DNA of 64,000 bases from Rhodospirillales bacterium (GCA_019634165.1 JAHQVT010000011.1:62001-126000); one strand, 5' to 3'; shown: positions 18,926-27,993, counted from the stretch's first letter. The notes: generated from the letters alone by a model not told the origin. Translations and numbers: made by a program.

Positions 18926-19108
18926 ATGGCCACTTACGAAGAAATCACCACCCGTTACATCTCCACCACCGAAATCGAAGCTGGTGTGCGGAAAGGTCAG
19001 CAGCTTCGCGCTGAGTTCGTAGGTTCCTTCTTCCGCAACCTGTTCAAAGGTTCGGATAAGGCTTCCGAGATCAAACACCCGGCCGGTACCGTTGGCGGTG
19101 CTGCCTAA
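18926..19108 (+). CDS. Small 60-residue protein of unknown function
   Basis: A short soluble protein with no signal peptide or membrane segment: a helical N-terminal half (TYEEITTRYISTTEIEAGVR), a basic/aromatic central motif EFVGSFFRNLFKG and a small-residue tail ending PAGTVGGAA. It has a perfect ribosome site, its own terminator, and codon use like the neighbours, which together make it a convincing gene although I cannot name a family. Short alphaproteobacterial proteins with an AxxLRAE...F...L pattern occur widely without known role. It is divergent from a LysR gene. Confidence 0.8.
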   Translation: MATYEEITTRYISTTEIEAGVRKGQQLRAEFVGSFFRNLFKGSDKASEIKHPAGTVGGAA

Positions 19109-19228
19109 TCAGCTTTGATCGCCGGTTGAGCACCGATTGATTTTCCTCCCCAAGAGGTGCTCCCGCGAGCTGATTGAACTCTTTCTATCTAGCGTCTTCC
19201 TCCCAAGTTTTGACGCTGTTTTCCCGAC

Positions 19229-19264
19229 TGGCCCGGTCACTTTTGTGATCCGGGCCATTTTTTT
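19229..19264 (+). terminator. Terminator after the small protein gene
   Basis: TGGCCCGGTCAC / GTGATCCGGGCCA stem with one bulged base and a run of seven Ts. The 120 bases between stop and hairpin hold no gene. Confidence 0.8.
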
Positions 19265-19292
19265 GGCCGATGGCCGAAAAGGCATCCCGGAA

Positions 19293-20669
19293 TTAGTGAG
19301 GATCGTGCGGCGAGACATCCGGCGGCATGTAAAAGCCCGGTCGTTCTGATACCCATGACATCACACTAATGACGGCCATGACGATCAGCGTAATGACCAA
19401 CATTGTTTCAATGCGCATGTTTGCAGCAAACATCCAGCCATACATCGCCGGCCCCATTGCAGATGCCAGTACCATGACGGCGGTTAATGTGCTGCGCACC
19501 GCGCCGATTTCATCCAAAGGAACCAATTCCGGGATGATGGCGGTGCGAAGGGTGGTTGCGAATCCAACCGTAATCCCGACCAATCCCATATAGATCAGAA
19601 TCACATAGGGTTGATGGGTGGTCGCAAGGACGGCAATGCCCGCCATCATCGGGATTAAATGCCAGGGGAAAAGACGCCGGGCAGAATGTTTGTCGATCAA
19701 CGGGCCACTGCCAAAGGCACCCAAAACCGACGTGATGGCAAATACAGTAAAGCCCGCCGCAAACCAGCCAAGATCAATATCCTTGTTTGTCGAAATTGCT
19801 CCTTGATGGAAAAACAGGGCGGTCATGATCAAGGGCGGTGCGGCAAGCATCGGCAGGCACAGCCAAACATAAAGTGATTTAAACAAACGCGGATGGCCGG
19901 TTTGCGGGGCGGGGGCGTTAATTGGGCGTTCGTCGGTTTGATCAAGACTGCCAATGGTTTCTTTGGAGGTGCTGGTGTCACCGGCATCGTCGCCATCACC
20001 ATCACCATCGCTATCACGGATTTCACTGTCTTGATCTGAGGCTGCTGTTTTGTCCGACTCGCCCGATTTTGTTGGGGCGGTACGAAACTTCTGATCGCTG
20101 CGGATCAACAGGATGGCAAGCGGGATGAGAATCAGCAGGATAAATGCGGCTGATCCGGCATAGGTATATCGCCAGCCAAAAGCCGCAATCAGGGCCAAAA
20201 GGGTTGCGGGCAGGATCGCCTCGGCCAAGGGGAAGCCAAAACTGGCAATCGCTAAGGCCCGCCCGCGGTTGCGGCTGAAATATCGGGCGATGCCGGTCAT
20301 GCTGACATGGGTCATCAATCCTTGCCCGGCCAGTCGCAGGACAAACAGGGCGGCAATCAACATCCAGACATTGGTCGCAACAGAAATCATCAAACAACCC
20401 AAGGACAGCAATGCCATTGTTGCCAGGCTGTAGGGCAGGATATCGACCTTATCGATCCAGCGACCAACGACGGGCAGGCAAAGGGCACTTCCGATCGTTA
20501 TTCCAGCATAGATATTGGCAAATTCGGTTTCGTTTAAGGCCAAGCTTGCTGAAATGAATGGTACAAACAGCGCGACCAAAAAGGTCTGGCCAAAAGAAGA
20601 TCCGAAACTGTGCAATGCGCCAAAGGCAAGCTGCCTTGGGGCGGCGCACAGCAGATGAATAAACTGCAT
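19293..20669 (-). CDS. MFS transporter
   Basis: Inner-membrane major facilitator protein of 458 residues with 12 predicted membrane segments in two halves. Family loops are visible between helices 2 and 3 (GRWIDKVD) and helices 8 and 9 (SGPLIDKHSARR). The central cytoplasmic loop, near residues 195-250, is unusually long and very acidic (SDGDGDGDDAGDTS). Substrate unknown. It lies downstream of the TRAP permease but is separated from it by a terminator, so it probably has its own promoter. No good ribosome site precedes the ATG. Confidence 0.88.
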   Translation of the reverse strand: MQFIHLLCAAPRQLAFGALHSFGSSFGQTFLVALFVPFISASLALNETEFANIYAGITIGSALCLPVVGRWIDKVDILPYSLATMALLSLGCLMISVATNVWMLIAALFVLRLAGQGLMTHVSMTGIARYFSRNRGRALAIASFGFPLAEAILPATLLALIAAFGWRYTYAGSAAFILLILIPLAILLIRSDQKFRTAPTKSGESDKTAASDQDSEIRDSDGDGDGDDAGDTSTSKETIGSLDQTDERPINAPAPQTGHPRLFKSLYVWLCLPMLAAPPLIMTALFFHQGAISTNKDIDLGWFAAGFTVFAITSVLGAFGSGPLIDKHSARRLFPWHLIPMMAGIAVLATTHQPYVILIYMGLVGITVGFATTLRTAIIPELVPLDEIGAVRSTLTAVMVLASAMGPAMYGWMFAANMRIETMLVITLIVMAVISVMSWVSERPGFYMPPDVSPHDPH

Positions 20670-20778
20670 GGGAAATGACGTATCCAGAGTTGAATGGCGC
20701 CCTTAAATGTATCGATTCAATTGGTTTGGGTCTACTGCCCGCCCGGATAGGGCCAAAGCAAAGAGTTTTAGACAAAGA

Positions 20779-20812
20779 AAAAGCCCGCAGGCGCGATGCT
20801 GCGGGCTTTTGC
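20779..20812 (-). terminator. Terminator downstream of the TAXI-TRAP operon
   Basis: AAAAGCCCGCAG / CTGCGGGCTTTT hairpin, 24 bases past the permease stop on the minus strand, with T-runs on both sides. Confidence 0.85.
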
Positions 20813-20835
20813 AATGTGTTGTGGGATATGGCGAC

Positions 20836-22851
20836 CTAGCTGGCGGCAACTGCCGGGGTTGGGTCGTTGTTTTTACCCTTCCACCAGTTAACGCCAAGAA
20901 TAACCAGAAGGACGATGGTGCCTGCAATTTCGGCTGTCAGGTCGGGATAGAACACACCGATTGTTGCCGGTACGATCAGGACCCGTGACAAGATGTCCAT
21001 ATGGGCAAACAGATATCCTTCGAGGGCTGCGGCAAAGGCCACCAGACACAGGATGGCGGTAAAGCCGGTCCAAAGAACAATCTGGATTGAACCACCTTCG
21101 ATGATTTCAGGGTTAAACACCATGAATGCCGGAATCAGATACAGGCCCTTGGCAAATTTCCAGGCTTGGAAACTTGTTTCCATGGGACTGGCCCCGGCTA
21201 TTGCCGCCCCGGCAAAGCCGGCCAGCGCAATGGGCGGGGTAACGTTACTATCCTGCGAATACCAGAACACCACCAGATGTGCGATCAAAAGCGGAATGCC
21301 AAATTCGTTCGAAAGTGCCGGACCAACCAGAACGATCAGAACGATATAGGATGCCGTGACCGGCAGCCCCATGCCAAGGATCAGGCTGGCGATCAGGACC
21401 AGAACAAGGGCAAGAACAATGTTGCCGCCCGAAAACGCGATCATCATTGACGAGAATTTCAGGCCAAGACCGGTCAGGCCAACAACACCAACAATGATAC
21501 CGGCAACCGCACAGGCCATCGAAACGGCAACGGCGTTTTTCGCGCCAAGTTCAAGGGCGGCGATGGTGATGTGGACACCCTTGAAGAAGGCTTGTTTCAG
21601 GGCATCGTGGCTTGGCTTTTGCCCGTTCTGCGGTGCGACGATGAAGAACCACAACGCATAGCGCAAGGCGGCAACCGCCATAACCGATATGATGGCCCAG
21701 AAACCAACGCGCATCGGCGATATGTTGAGAACAAGCAGATAAATCAAAATGCCCAACGGCAAGATGAACTGCCAACCTTCTTTAAGAACTTCACGCCAGT
21801 TTGGCAGTTCTTCAACCGGCATGCCCTTCATGCCGTTTTTCAGGGCAACGATGTGGACAAACAGGTAAACCGTTCCGAGATACAAAATCGCCGGGAAGAT
21901 CGAAACCATAACGATTTCGAGATACGGCACCTGCGTATATTCAGAAATCAGAAACGCACCAGCGCCCATCAGTGGCGGGGTAATCTGGCCACCGGTTGAA
22001 GCAGCAGCTTCAATCCCGCCGGCCTGTGCCGGGCGATAGCCAAGGCGTTTCATCAGCGGAATGGTAAAGGCACCAGTGGTCACCACGTTGGCGATGGCTG
22101 ATCCACTGATCGAGCCCATGCCAGCAGATGCCAAAACAGCAGCCTTTGCCGGACCGCCGGGTTTTTTACCCGTGGCGGCATAGGCCATGTCGATAAAGAA
22201 TTTGCCAGCGCCAGTGACTTCAAGGAACGCACCAAAGAGTACGAACATGAAGATATAGGTCGCTGCAACGCCCATCGGCAGGCCGTAGATGCCTTCTTGG
22301 CCAAGGTAAAGCTGACCAACGAGGCGGTCTACATCTGCACCGCGATGGGACAGGATACCGGGCAACCATTCGCCAATCCATGGCAACGCACCGCGCGGAC
22401 CCGACAGGGCATACAGAATGGCGATAATGCCAATCACGGTCATGCCAAGGCCAACTGCGCGACGGCTTGCTTCAAGCACGGTGACGGTGGCGATGATGCC
22501 AATGATCAGGTCGGCCTCGCTCCAGAAACCGGCGCGATTGATGATCTCGTCGAGATAGAATGTAAGATAAAAGCCCGTGGTAAAGGCACCGGCAAGGAAG
22601 GCGATGTCAATCAACCAACCCAATGCACCACGGTTTTTGTTGCTGCCAAAAACCGGGAACATCAAAAAGGTCAGGAACATGACGAACGCAAGATGGATGC
22701 TGCGCTGATAAAAAAGACCAAGCGGTTCGATCCCTGCGCCATACATCTGGAACAGAGAAAGGGCGACTGCAATAATCGAAATCGCCATCACAACCATTTT
22801 TGGCTGCGGCAGTCTGTCCATCATGGACGGAAGCGGTGCCGGTTCAGACAT
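20836..22851 (-). CDS. TRAP transporter fused permease (4TM/12TM), TAXI type
   Basis: A 671-residue inner-membrane protein fusing the small (DctQ-like) and large (DctM-like) TRAP permease subunits, as is typical for TAXI systems. About 16 hydrophobic segments are visible. The large-subunit signatures include GMGSISGSAIANVVTTGAFTIP near residue 245 and GGQITPPLMGAGAFLISEY near 290, both characteristic of the TRAP 4TM/12TM family. It follows the DUF1850 gene by five bases and the TAXI binding protein, giving a complete importer driven by an ion gradient. Substrate cannot be read from sequence; dicarboxylates are one option given the linked DctBD-like pair. Confidence 0.95.
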   Translation of the reverse strand: MSEPAPLPSMMDRLPQPKMVVMAISIIAVALSLFQMYGAGIEPLGLFYQRSIHLAFVMFLTFLMFPVFGSNKNRGALGWLIDIAFLAGAFTTGFYLTFYLDEIINRAGFWSEADLIIGIIATVTVLEASRRAVGLGMTVIGIIAILYALSGPRGALPWIGEWLPGILSHRGADVDRLVGQLYLGQEGIYGLPMGVAATYIFMFVLFGAFLEVTGAGKFFIDMAYAATGKKPGGPAKAAVLASAGMGSISGSAIANVVTTGAFTIPLMKRLGYRPAQAGGIEAAASTGGQITPPLMGAGAFLISEYTQVPYLEIVMVSIFPAILYLGTVYLFVHIVALKNGMKGMPVEELPNWREVLKEGWQFILPLGILIYLLVLNISPMRVGFWAIISVMAVAALRYALWFFIVAPQNGQKPSHDALKQAFFKGVHITIAALELGAKNAVAVSMACAVAGIIVGVVGLTGLGLKFSSMMIAFSGGNIVLALVLVLIASLILGMGLPVTASYIVLIVLVGPALSNEFGIPLLIAHLVVFWYSQDSNVTPPIALAGFAGAAIAGASPMETSFQAWKFAKGLYLIPAFMVFNPEIIEGGSIQIVLWTGFTAILCLVAFAAALEGYLFAHMDILSRVLIVPATIGVFYPDLTAEIAGTIVLLVILGVNWWKGKNNDPTPAVAAS

Positions 22852-22856
22852 TTAAC

Positions 22857-23369
22857 TTATTCCCCGGTATCAAGACGGATGGTGACACGGGTGTGTTCAG
22901 CCATCTTTGAAAGATAGATTTCGTCACCATCTGTTGTGACGATGCGATGGTTAACGGCAAGGCTCCCGACGCGCAGAACATAGGCATTGTTCCGGACGGG
23001 TTCGTCAATATCTTCGATCCAGTATCCACCGCCTTCTGCGCTGGTCAAAATTCCGCGGCCGGGATAATGGCCAAGACCTGCTGCAAAGTCGGGTTGATAG
23101 GCGCGATGGAGAACCATCTTGCCAAGATCGTCTACGTAACAGTCAATCACCCCGTCGCCCGTTACCGAGTGGTTCCAATACAGGCACCAGCCAGATTGAC
23201 GAGGAATATCGGTTCTGGCCAGAACCGACCCGTTAGCGGCAATCACTTCAAGATGATCAACCACTGTTCCGGGTTTTGTTTCATGCCGACTTTTGGGGCC
23301 AGCACAAGCCGTGATCGATAGAAGAAGAAGGGCGGCCAATAAAGGCCGCCCAAATCCACGTAAAATCAT
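22857..23369 (-). CDS. DUF1850 lipoprotein-like protein of a TAXI-TRAP operon
   Basis: A 170-residue protein with a signal sequence ending in the lipobox SITAC (Cys near residue 22). DUF1850 proteins are regularly encoded between TAXI binding proteins and their fused permeases; their role is unknown. The mature part has the pattern HSVTGDGVIDCYVD and ends VTIRLDTGE. Its ATG overlaps the TAXI gene stop (ATGA), showing translational coupling, and the permease follows at once. Confidence 0.88.
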   Translation of the reverse strand: MILRGFGRPLLAALLLLSITACAGPKSRHETKPGTVVDHLEVIAANGSVLARTDIPRQSGWCLYWNHSVTGDGVIDCYVDDLGKMVLHRAYQPDFAAGLGHYPGRGILTSAEGGGYWIEDIDEPVRNNAYVLRVGSLAVNHRIVTTDGDEIYLSKMAEHTRVTIRLDTGE

Positions 23370-24331
23370 GGATAAAGCTTAGGCGGAATCGGTGAACCGG
23401 TTTCTTCGTAGTAACGAAGCGCACCCGGATGCATCGGAATCGGGGTGGAGTTCAGAGCGAAATCAACCGTGGTGTCGTTGGCTGCCGGGTGAATGGCAAT
23501 CAGTTCATCGACCTTTTCAAACAGGGTCTTGGTGATCTGATAAGCCAGTTCTTCGTCCATTTCTTCGTTCACGAACAGAACGTTCGGGGTCGAAATGGTG
23601 TTAACCGGTGCAGTAACGCCTTCATAGATGCCTTTACGCAGCGCGTAAGGTGCGAAGGTCGGTTCTGCGTCAAGTGCAGCAACGATTTCTTCGTCGGTCA
23701 GAGCGATCAGCTTGATGTCGCGGGTGGTTGCGAGGTTAAGGATCGAGCTGGTCGGCGGGCCTACGCTCCAGAAACCGGCATCGATGTCACCATCACGGAG
23801 CGCATCAGCGGTTTCGTTGAAGTTCAGGCGCTGTTCTTCGATGTCATCATAGGTGATGCCATTGGCAGAAAGCAGGGTCTGCGCGGAAACTTCGGTGCCC
23901 GAACCCGGTGCGCCAACAGATACGCGTTTGCCTTTAAGATCGGCAAGACCGTTGATGCCGCTGTCGGCCATGGTCACGATCTGAACTGCGTTCGGATAGA
24001 TTGATGCCAGTGCACGGACGTTATCAAGGGTGCGGCCTTCGAATTTACCGGTGCCGGTGAAGCCAGCATAAACGGTATCGGCAAGACCGATCGCAATGTC
24101 ACTGTCGCCACGGGAAATCAGACCCATGTTTTCAACAGATGCGCCGGTAACTTCGGCAACTGCGCTTGAACCATCAATGTATTTGGTGATCAGTTCCGCA
24201 AGGCCACCGCCATACGGATAATAGGTGCCACCGGTACCGCCGGTTGCAACTGAAAGCTGCTGTGCCGACGCAGGTGCGGCGGTCAGCATCACGGCTGCGG
24301 CTGCTGCTGTAAGCAGAGTACGAAGCTTCAT
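23366..24331 (-). CDS. TAXI family TRAP transporter solute-binding protein
   Basis: Periplasmic binding protein of 321 residues. The signal peptide MKLRTLLTAAAAAVMLTAAP ends in ASA, and the mature protein opens with the TAXI signature LSVATGGTGGTYYPYGGGLA. The start at 24331 is set by GGGAGG seven to eight bases upstream; the frame continues to 24394 without support. The first gene of the operon TAXI - DUF1850 - fused permease. A sigma-54 promoter, IHF site and inverted repeat lie 340-440 bases upstream. Confidence 0.95.
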   Translation of the reverse strand: MKLRTLLTAAAAAVMLTAAPASAQQLSVATGGTGGTYYPYGGGLAELITKYIDGSSAVAEVTGASVENMGLISRGDSDIAIGLADTVYAGFTGTGKFEGRTLDNVRALASIYPNAVQIVTMADSGINGLADLKGKRVSVGAPGSGTEVSAQTLLSANGITYDDIEEQRLNFNETADALRDGDIDAGFWSVGPPTSSILNLATTRDIKLIALTDEEIVAALDAEPTFAPYALRKGIYEGVTAPVNTISTPNVLFVNEEMDEELAYQITKTLFEKVDELIAIHPAANDTTVDFALNSTPIPMHPGALRYYEETGSPIPPKLYP

Positions 24332-24667
24332 GGTAGTCCTCCCTAGGGTTAACACTCTGTAGGTCGCGATAATCAAAAGATCGTTTAAGAACATGGCTCT
24401 TTACGTTCTTCATCAGCCATTTGGCATGGCCTGTTGTTTTTGGATTTCATGCGTGGGACACCAAAAGACTTGTTCGTCTGTATTTTGACGAAAACGTCCG
24501 GTCCCTTCCACCGCGACATGCAAAATGCTGTCGGCGATCAAAAGATCGATGAAATCTTATAAGTTTAAGGTGAATTGCAATACAGCCAAATCGAGCGGCC
24601 CGGATGGGCTGGCTGATTGGTATCCTCCCTTATGTTTTTTTCATTTTATCATTTTGGCAGTTGGATG

Positions 24668-24684
24668 TGCAATGAGTATGCCAG
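24668..24684 (-). promoter_or_regulatory. Sigma-54 (RpoN) promoter for the TAXI-TRAP operon
   Basis: The minus strand reads CTGGCATACTCATTGCA. It matches the -24/-12 consensus YTGGCACG-N4-TTGCW with exact GG and GC spacing; only the C and G after TGGCA differ. It points to the TAXI gene, and the adjacent response regulator is of the sigma-54-activating type. Confidence 0.75.
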
Positions 24685-24709
24685 AACGGAGATAAAAAAT
24701 ATTGTTTTA

Positions 24710-24722
24710 AATCAAATGCTTA
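24710..24722. promoter_or_regulatory. IHF binding site
   Basis: AATCAAATGCTTA fits the IHF consensus WATCAANNNNTTR at every defined position. It lies between the sigma-54 promoter and the inverted repeat, where IHF would bend DNA to bring the activator to the polymerase. Confidence 0.65.
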
Positions 24723-24731
24723 TTTCACTGC

Positions 24732-24771
24732 AATTCCGTAAATAAGCATAATCTTGCCGATTTACGGAATT
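24732..24771. promoter_or_regulatory. Inverted repeat, likely upstream activator site
   Basis: Perfect 12-base arms AATTCCGTAAAT and ATTTACGGAATT with a 16-base spacer. No T-run follows on either strand, so it is not a terminator. Its centre is about 70 bases upstream of the -24 element, a normal distance for a DctD/NtrC-type enhancer site. Confidence 0.65.
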
Positions 24772-24827
24772 TGATCGGCGGATTATTGCCGATTGTGGCT
24801 GTCTCATACATTGGCCGGACGTAATCG

Positions 24828-26225
24828 TTAGATTGGTTTGTCACGGCGGATATTTAGCTTTTTCATCTTTTCATTTAGGGTTCGGCGCGGAATGTCGAGT
24901 TCTTCCATGACCGATTTGACATTACCATCATGTCGGTCAAGCGCATCGCGAATAATGCGTTCTTCAAAGTCGCGAAGCTGATCGGCAAGGGCAAGACCAC
25001 CCGGACCGGATGTTGCGGTTTCAAATCCACCTTTAAACAACCGTTTGAAACGTTCTTCGGGGCTTCCAACCAGCAAGACATAGCGTTCAGCCATGTTTTT
25101 AAGCTCGCGGACATTGCCGGGCCATTCATGGGATTTGATCTGGGCGGTTAAGGCCGGGGTGACCCGTTCATAGGGGCGTTCGAACCGTTCAGCAGCACGT
25201 TCGGCAAAAATATCAAACAGCAGGGCGACGTCATCCTTGCGTTCACGCAAGGGGGCAATGGCAAGTTCAAACGTGTTGATACGAAACAGCAGGTCTTCGC
25301 GGAATTGCCGCGCTGTTACAGCGTGGACCAGATCTTCGTTGGTCGCACAGATCAGGCGAAAATCAACTTTGACAGGCGCGTTTGAGCCGACCCGAACCAC
25401 TTCGCGTTGTTCAATAACACGCAGCAATTTGGCCTGAAGGGCAAGCGGCATGCTTGATATTTCATCAAGAAACAGCGTGCCGCCAATGGCATGTTCGATC
25501 CAGCCGATCCGTTGGCCTGCAGCCCCGGTAAAGGCGCCTTTTTCATGACCAAACAGTTCGCTTTCGGCAGTGCTTTCGGGGATGGCAGCACAATTTACGG
25601 CAACGAATTTGTCATCGCGGCGGTCGCTTAGATCGTGGATGGCGCGGGCAACAAGTTCCTTGCCTGTACCGGTTTCCCCGGAAATCAAAACCGGCACTTC
25701 GGTCGGGGCGATATTGGCGATTTCGTCCTTAAGGGCGCGCATCGGAGGGGAATTGCCGATCAGGCGGCTGTCCAAACTGCCGCGATGGGCAATTTGGCGG
25801 CGCAGAGTGCGGTTTTCGATGACCAGACGGCGTTTTTCAATGGCGCGTTCCAGGCTTTCGACAATGTCGGTTGGCTCAAACGGTTTTTCGACGAAATCAT
25901 AGGCACCACTTTTCATGGCCTCGACCGCCATCGGGACATCGCCATGACCGGTCATGAGAATGATCGGAATGTCTGGGTCGGCGGCAAGAACGGATCGGGT
26001 GAATGTAATGCCATCAAGACGGGGCATTTTGACATCGGTCAGGATCACACCGGCAAAATCAGGATTGATGTCGCGAAGGGCTTCGCGGGCATCTTCATAA
26101 ACCGTGACGGCAAAGTCCGAGAGTTCCAGCCATTGTGACAGGGCGATGCGCATTGCCTCGTCATCATCGACAATGATGATGTGGGCTTTGTGGTCGGCGT
26201 CTTGTGTCTGGGTGCTGGTCGTCAC
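24828..26225 (-). CDS. dctD: Sigma-54-dependent response regulator, DctD-like
   Basis: A 465-residue three-domain activator. Residues 15-130 are a receiver domain with the acidic pair in IIVDDDEAM, the phospho-acceptor in VILTDVKMPRLDG and the conserved Lys in VEKPFEP. The AAA+ domain (about 150-390) has the Walker A GETGTGKE, the sigma-54 contact loop GAFTGA and Walker B GGTLFLDEI. The C-terminal Fis-type helix-turn-helix ends VMEELDIPRRTLNEKMKKL. Its ATG overlaps the end of the sensor kinase gene. The partner promoter is presumably the sigma-54 site just downstream of it, before the TAXI operon. The name dctD denotes family resemblance, not a proven C4-dicarboxylate role. Confidence 0.92.
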   Translation of the reverse strand: MTTSTQTQDADHKAHIIIVDDDEAMRIALSQWLELSDFAVTVYEDAREALRDINPDFAGVILTDVKMPRLDGITFTRSVLAADPDIPIILMTGHGDVPMAVEAMKSGAYDFVEKPFEPTDIVESLERAIEKRRLVIENRTLRRQIAHRGSLDSRLIGNSPPMRALKDEIANIAPTEVPVLISGETGTGKELVARAIHDLSDRRDDKFVAVNCAAIPESTAESELFGHEKGAFTGAAGQRIGWIEHAIGGTLFLDEISSMPLALQAKLLRVIEQREVVRVGSNAPVKVDFRLICATNEDLVHAVTARQFREDLLFRINTFELAIAPLRERKDDVALLFDIFAERAAERFERPYERVTPALTAQIKSHEWPGNVRELKNMAERYVLLVGSPEERFKRLFKGGFETATSGPGGLALADQLRDFEERIIRDALDRHDGNVKSVMEELDIPRRTLNEKMKKLNIRRDKPI

Positions 26226-27988
26226 GATTTCTTGTCCTTTAGGGGCAGGCGAACTTCAAAACAGGCCCCGCCAGATGTGCTGTTATAGGCTTTGATGGTG
26301 CCGCCGAAGTCACGCACAATGCCATAAGTTACTGAAAGTCCCAATCCTACACCCTGTCCTGGGTCTTTGGTGGTGAAGAACGGATCAAACAGCAAAGCAA
26401 GCGTTTCGTCATTCATGCCTTGGCCGGTATCGGCAATGCGCATGATGACATCATGATCGCTTGTGGTCAGATCAATACGAATGCGTTTGGTCGGGCTGCT
26501 TTCCATGGCATCAAGCGCATTGCGGATGATGTTGACGCAAATCTGTTCAATCCGCACCAGATCGGCATGAACGATCAAGGGGGTGTTTGGTTGATGGCGT
26601 TCAAGGGTGCATTCTTCGGATTCGAGTTGCGGACTGAGCAATTGCAGGGCGTTATCAAGGGCGACTTTCAAATCAACCGCTTCAAGTACCCCGGTTGATT
26701 TGCGTGAAAATGTTTTAAGTTGGCCGGTAATCGCGCCCATACGTTCGGTCAGCGACGAAATCTGGCTGATATTTTGATCAAGTTGTTCGGTCTTGCCCCG
26801 CTCGATCATAAGTTTTGCACTGGCGCAAAAGGTTCTGATGGCGGTGATCGGCTGATTAATTTCATGGGCAATAGCAGCGGACATTTGCCCAAGGGCGGCC
26901 AGTTTCCCGGCCTGAACCAATTCGTTTTGGGTGCCCCGCAACTCGTCTTCGGTTTTGCGTCGTTCGGTGATTTCTTCTTCGAGGCGGGTATTAAGGGCTT
27001 GAATATGTGCGAATTCGCGGGCTTCGCGCTGGGATGCCAATTTTAATTCGCGTTCGCGCAAAAACAGGATGACCAAAATGATCATGCCGCCCCCAATGAT
27101 CGCGATCAGCATGACCGCCCCTTGACGGTCGGTGACCTGATCCATCGAGGTCAGATAGTAAATGCGCCAGTCGCTGCCGCGGATTGGTTTGCTGTCAAAC
27201 AAGAAGCGCTGGGAACTGATGGTGACGATCCCTGAGCCTTTTGCCAATTGCCGCCCGACATTGAGCGATGTGAGTTCACGGCCCGAATATTGGCGGTTGC
27301 GGACAATGCGTTCGCGATCAGAATCAGAAAGCGGTGAAAGGGTTTTATATTTCCAATCGCCGCGGCTGGTTAGGGTGATAACCCCGTCGGCATCCGCAAC
27401 AAAAACGGTTTCGCCGCCTTCTTGCCAGTTTCGTTCAAGTTCATCGAGTTCAAGTTTGACAACGACAACCCCGATGGCTTCGCCGTTTTGTCGAATGGGG
27501 TTGGAAATAAACAGGCCCGCGCGCCCGGTGGTGACACCGATGCCAAAAAAGAAACCTTCGCCACCGGCAATGGATTGGTTGAAATACGGTCGGAAAGAAT
27601 AATCTTCGCCGACGAAACTTTCGGGCGTGTGCCAGTTACTTGAGGCTACGGTTTTACCGGTTTTATCGAGAATATAAAGTGCTGCTGCACCGGAGCGTTC
27701 ATTGACCCGTTGAAGATACAGATTGGCAATATGGGCCGTGCCTTTTTGAAGGATGGCTTCAATTACCTGATGATGGCGCGCAACGACATACGGCAAATAG
27801 CGATAGCGATCAATCGCAGCACGCAAGGAGCTGTCATACAGGGCCAAGCGAGCTTGACCGGTGGTTTCAAGCTCGCGGATGGTCAGATTGCCGGTCGAAC
27901 TGACGGCAAGCCAGACGATCAGTGCCGAAATCAGCGTCGCGGTGAAGGTCAGACTTGCGCGGCTGAAATTACGTAACCAGTAAAAAAT
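26222..27988 (-). CDS. dctB: Sensor histidine kinase, DctB-like, with probable AUU start
   Basis: Membrane sensor kinase pairing with the DctD-like regulator (four-base overlap). The periplasmic double-PDC sensor region carries DRYRYLPYVVARH and GEDYSFRPYFNQSIAGG; a second membrane segment lies at VMLIAIIGGGMIILVILF, followed by a coiled coil, the H-box AAIAHEINQPITAIR and ATPase motifs DTGQGMNDE and GVGLGLSVTYGIV. The first usable ATG/GTG/TTG codon is TTG 27847, but that would remove the first membrane helix. The frame stays open upstream and encodes FYWLRNFSRASLTFTATLIS with ALIVWLAV following, a proper anchor. GGGAGG at 27994-27999 stands five bases before an ATT at 27986-27988, which I take as the start (588 residues). 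Confidence 0.85.
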   Translation of the reverse strand: MFYWLRNFSRASLTFTATLISALIVWLAVSSTGNLTIRELETTGQARLALYDSSLRAAIDRYRYLPYVVARHHQVIEAILQKGTAHIANLYLQRVNERSGAAALYILDKTGKTVASSNWHTPESFVGEDYSFRPYFNQSIAGGEGFFFGIGVTTGRAGLFISNPIRQNGEAIGVVVVKLELDELERNWQEGGETVFVADADGVITLTSRGDWKYKTLSPLSDSDRERIVRNRQYSGRELTSLNVGRQLAKGSGIVTISSQRFLFDSKPIRGSDWRIYYLTSMDQVTDRQGAVMLIAIIGGGMIILVILFLRERELKLASQREAREFAHIQALNTRLEEEITERRKTEDELRGTQNELVQAGKLAALGQMSAAIAHEINQPITAIRTFCASAKLMIERGKTEQLDQNISQISSLTERMGAITGQLKTFSRKSTGVLEAVDLKVALDNALQLLSPQLESEECTLERHQPNTPLIVHADLVRIEQICVNIIRNALDAMESSPTKRIRIDLTTSDHDVIMRIADTGQGMNDETLALLFDPFFTTKDPGQGVGLGLSVTYGIVRDFGGTIKAYNSTSGGACFEVRLPLKDKKS

Positions 27989-27993
27989 TGCGG

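Larger units (their letters stand above)
24332..24827. other. Regulatory region upstream of the TAXI-TRAP operon
   Basis: About 500 bases with no gene. Reading towards the TAXI gene it contains, in order, an inverted repeat (24732-24771), an IHF-consensus site (24710-24722) and a sigma-54 promoter (24668-24684), annotated separately. The predicted leader from the promoter to the start codon is about 325 bases; I see no riboswitch or upstream frame with a ribosome site in it. Confidence 0.6.

Noticed and set aside
24421-24440. Second sigma-54-like site (TTGGCATGGCC) near the TAXI start
   Set aside because: It is on the plus strand, away from the operon, and the -12 GC is not at the required distance.
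24732-24771. Inverted repeat as a terminator of the dctD-like gene
   Set aside because: The 16-base spacer, AT-rich arms and lack of a T-run on the minus strand argue against termination; the position relative to the sigma-54 promoter fits an activator site.
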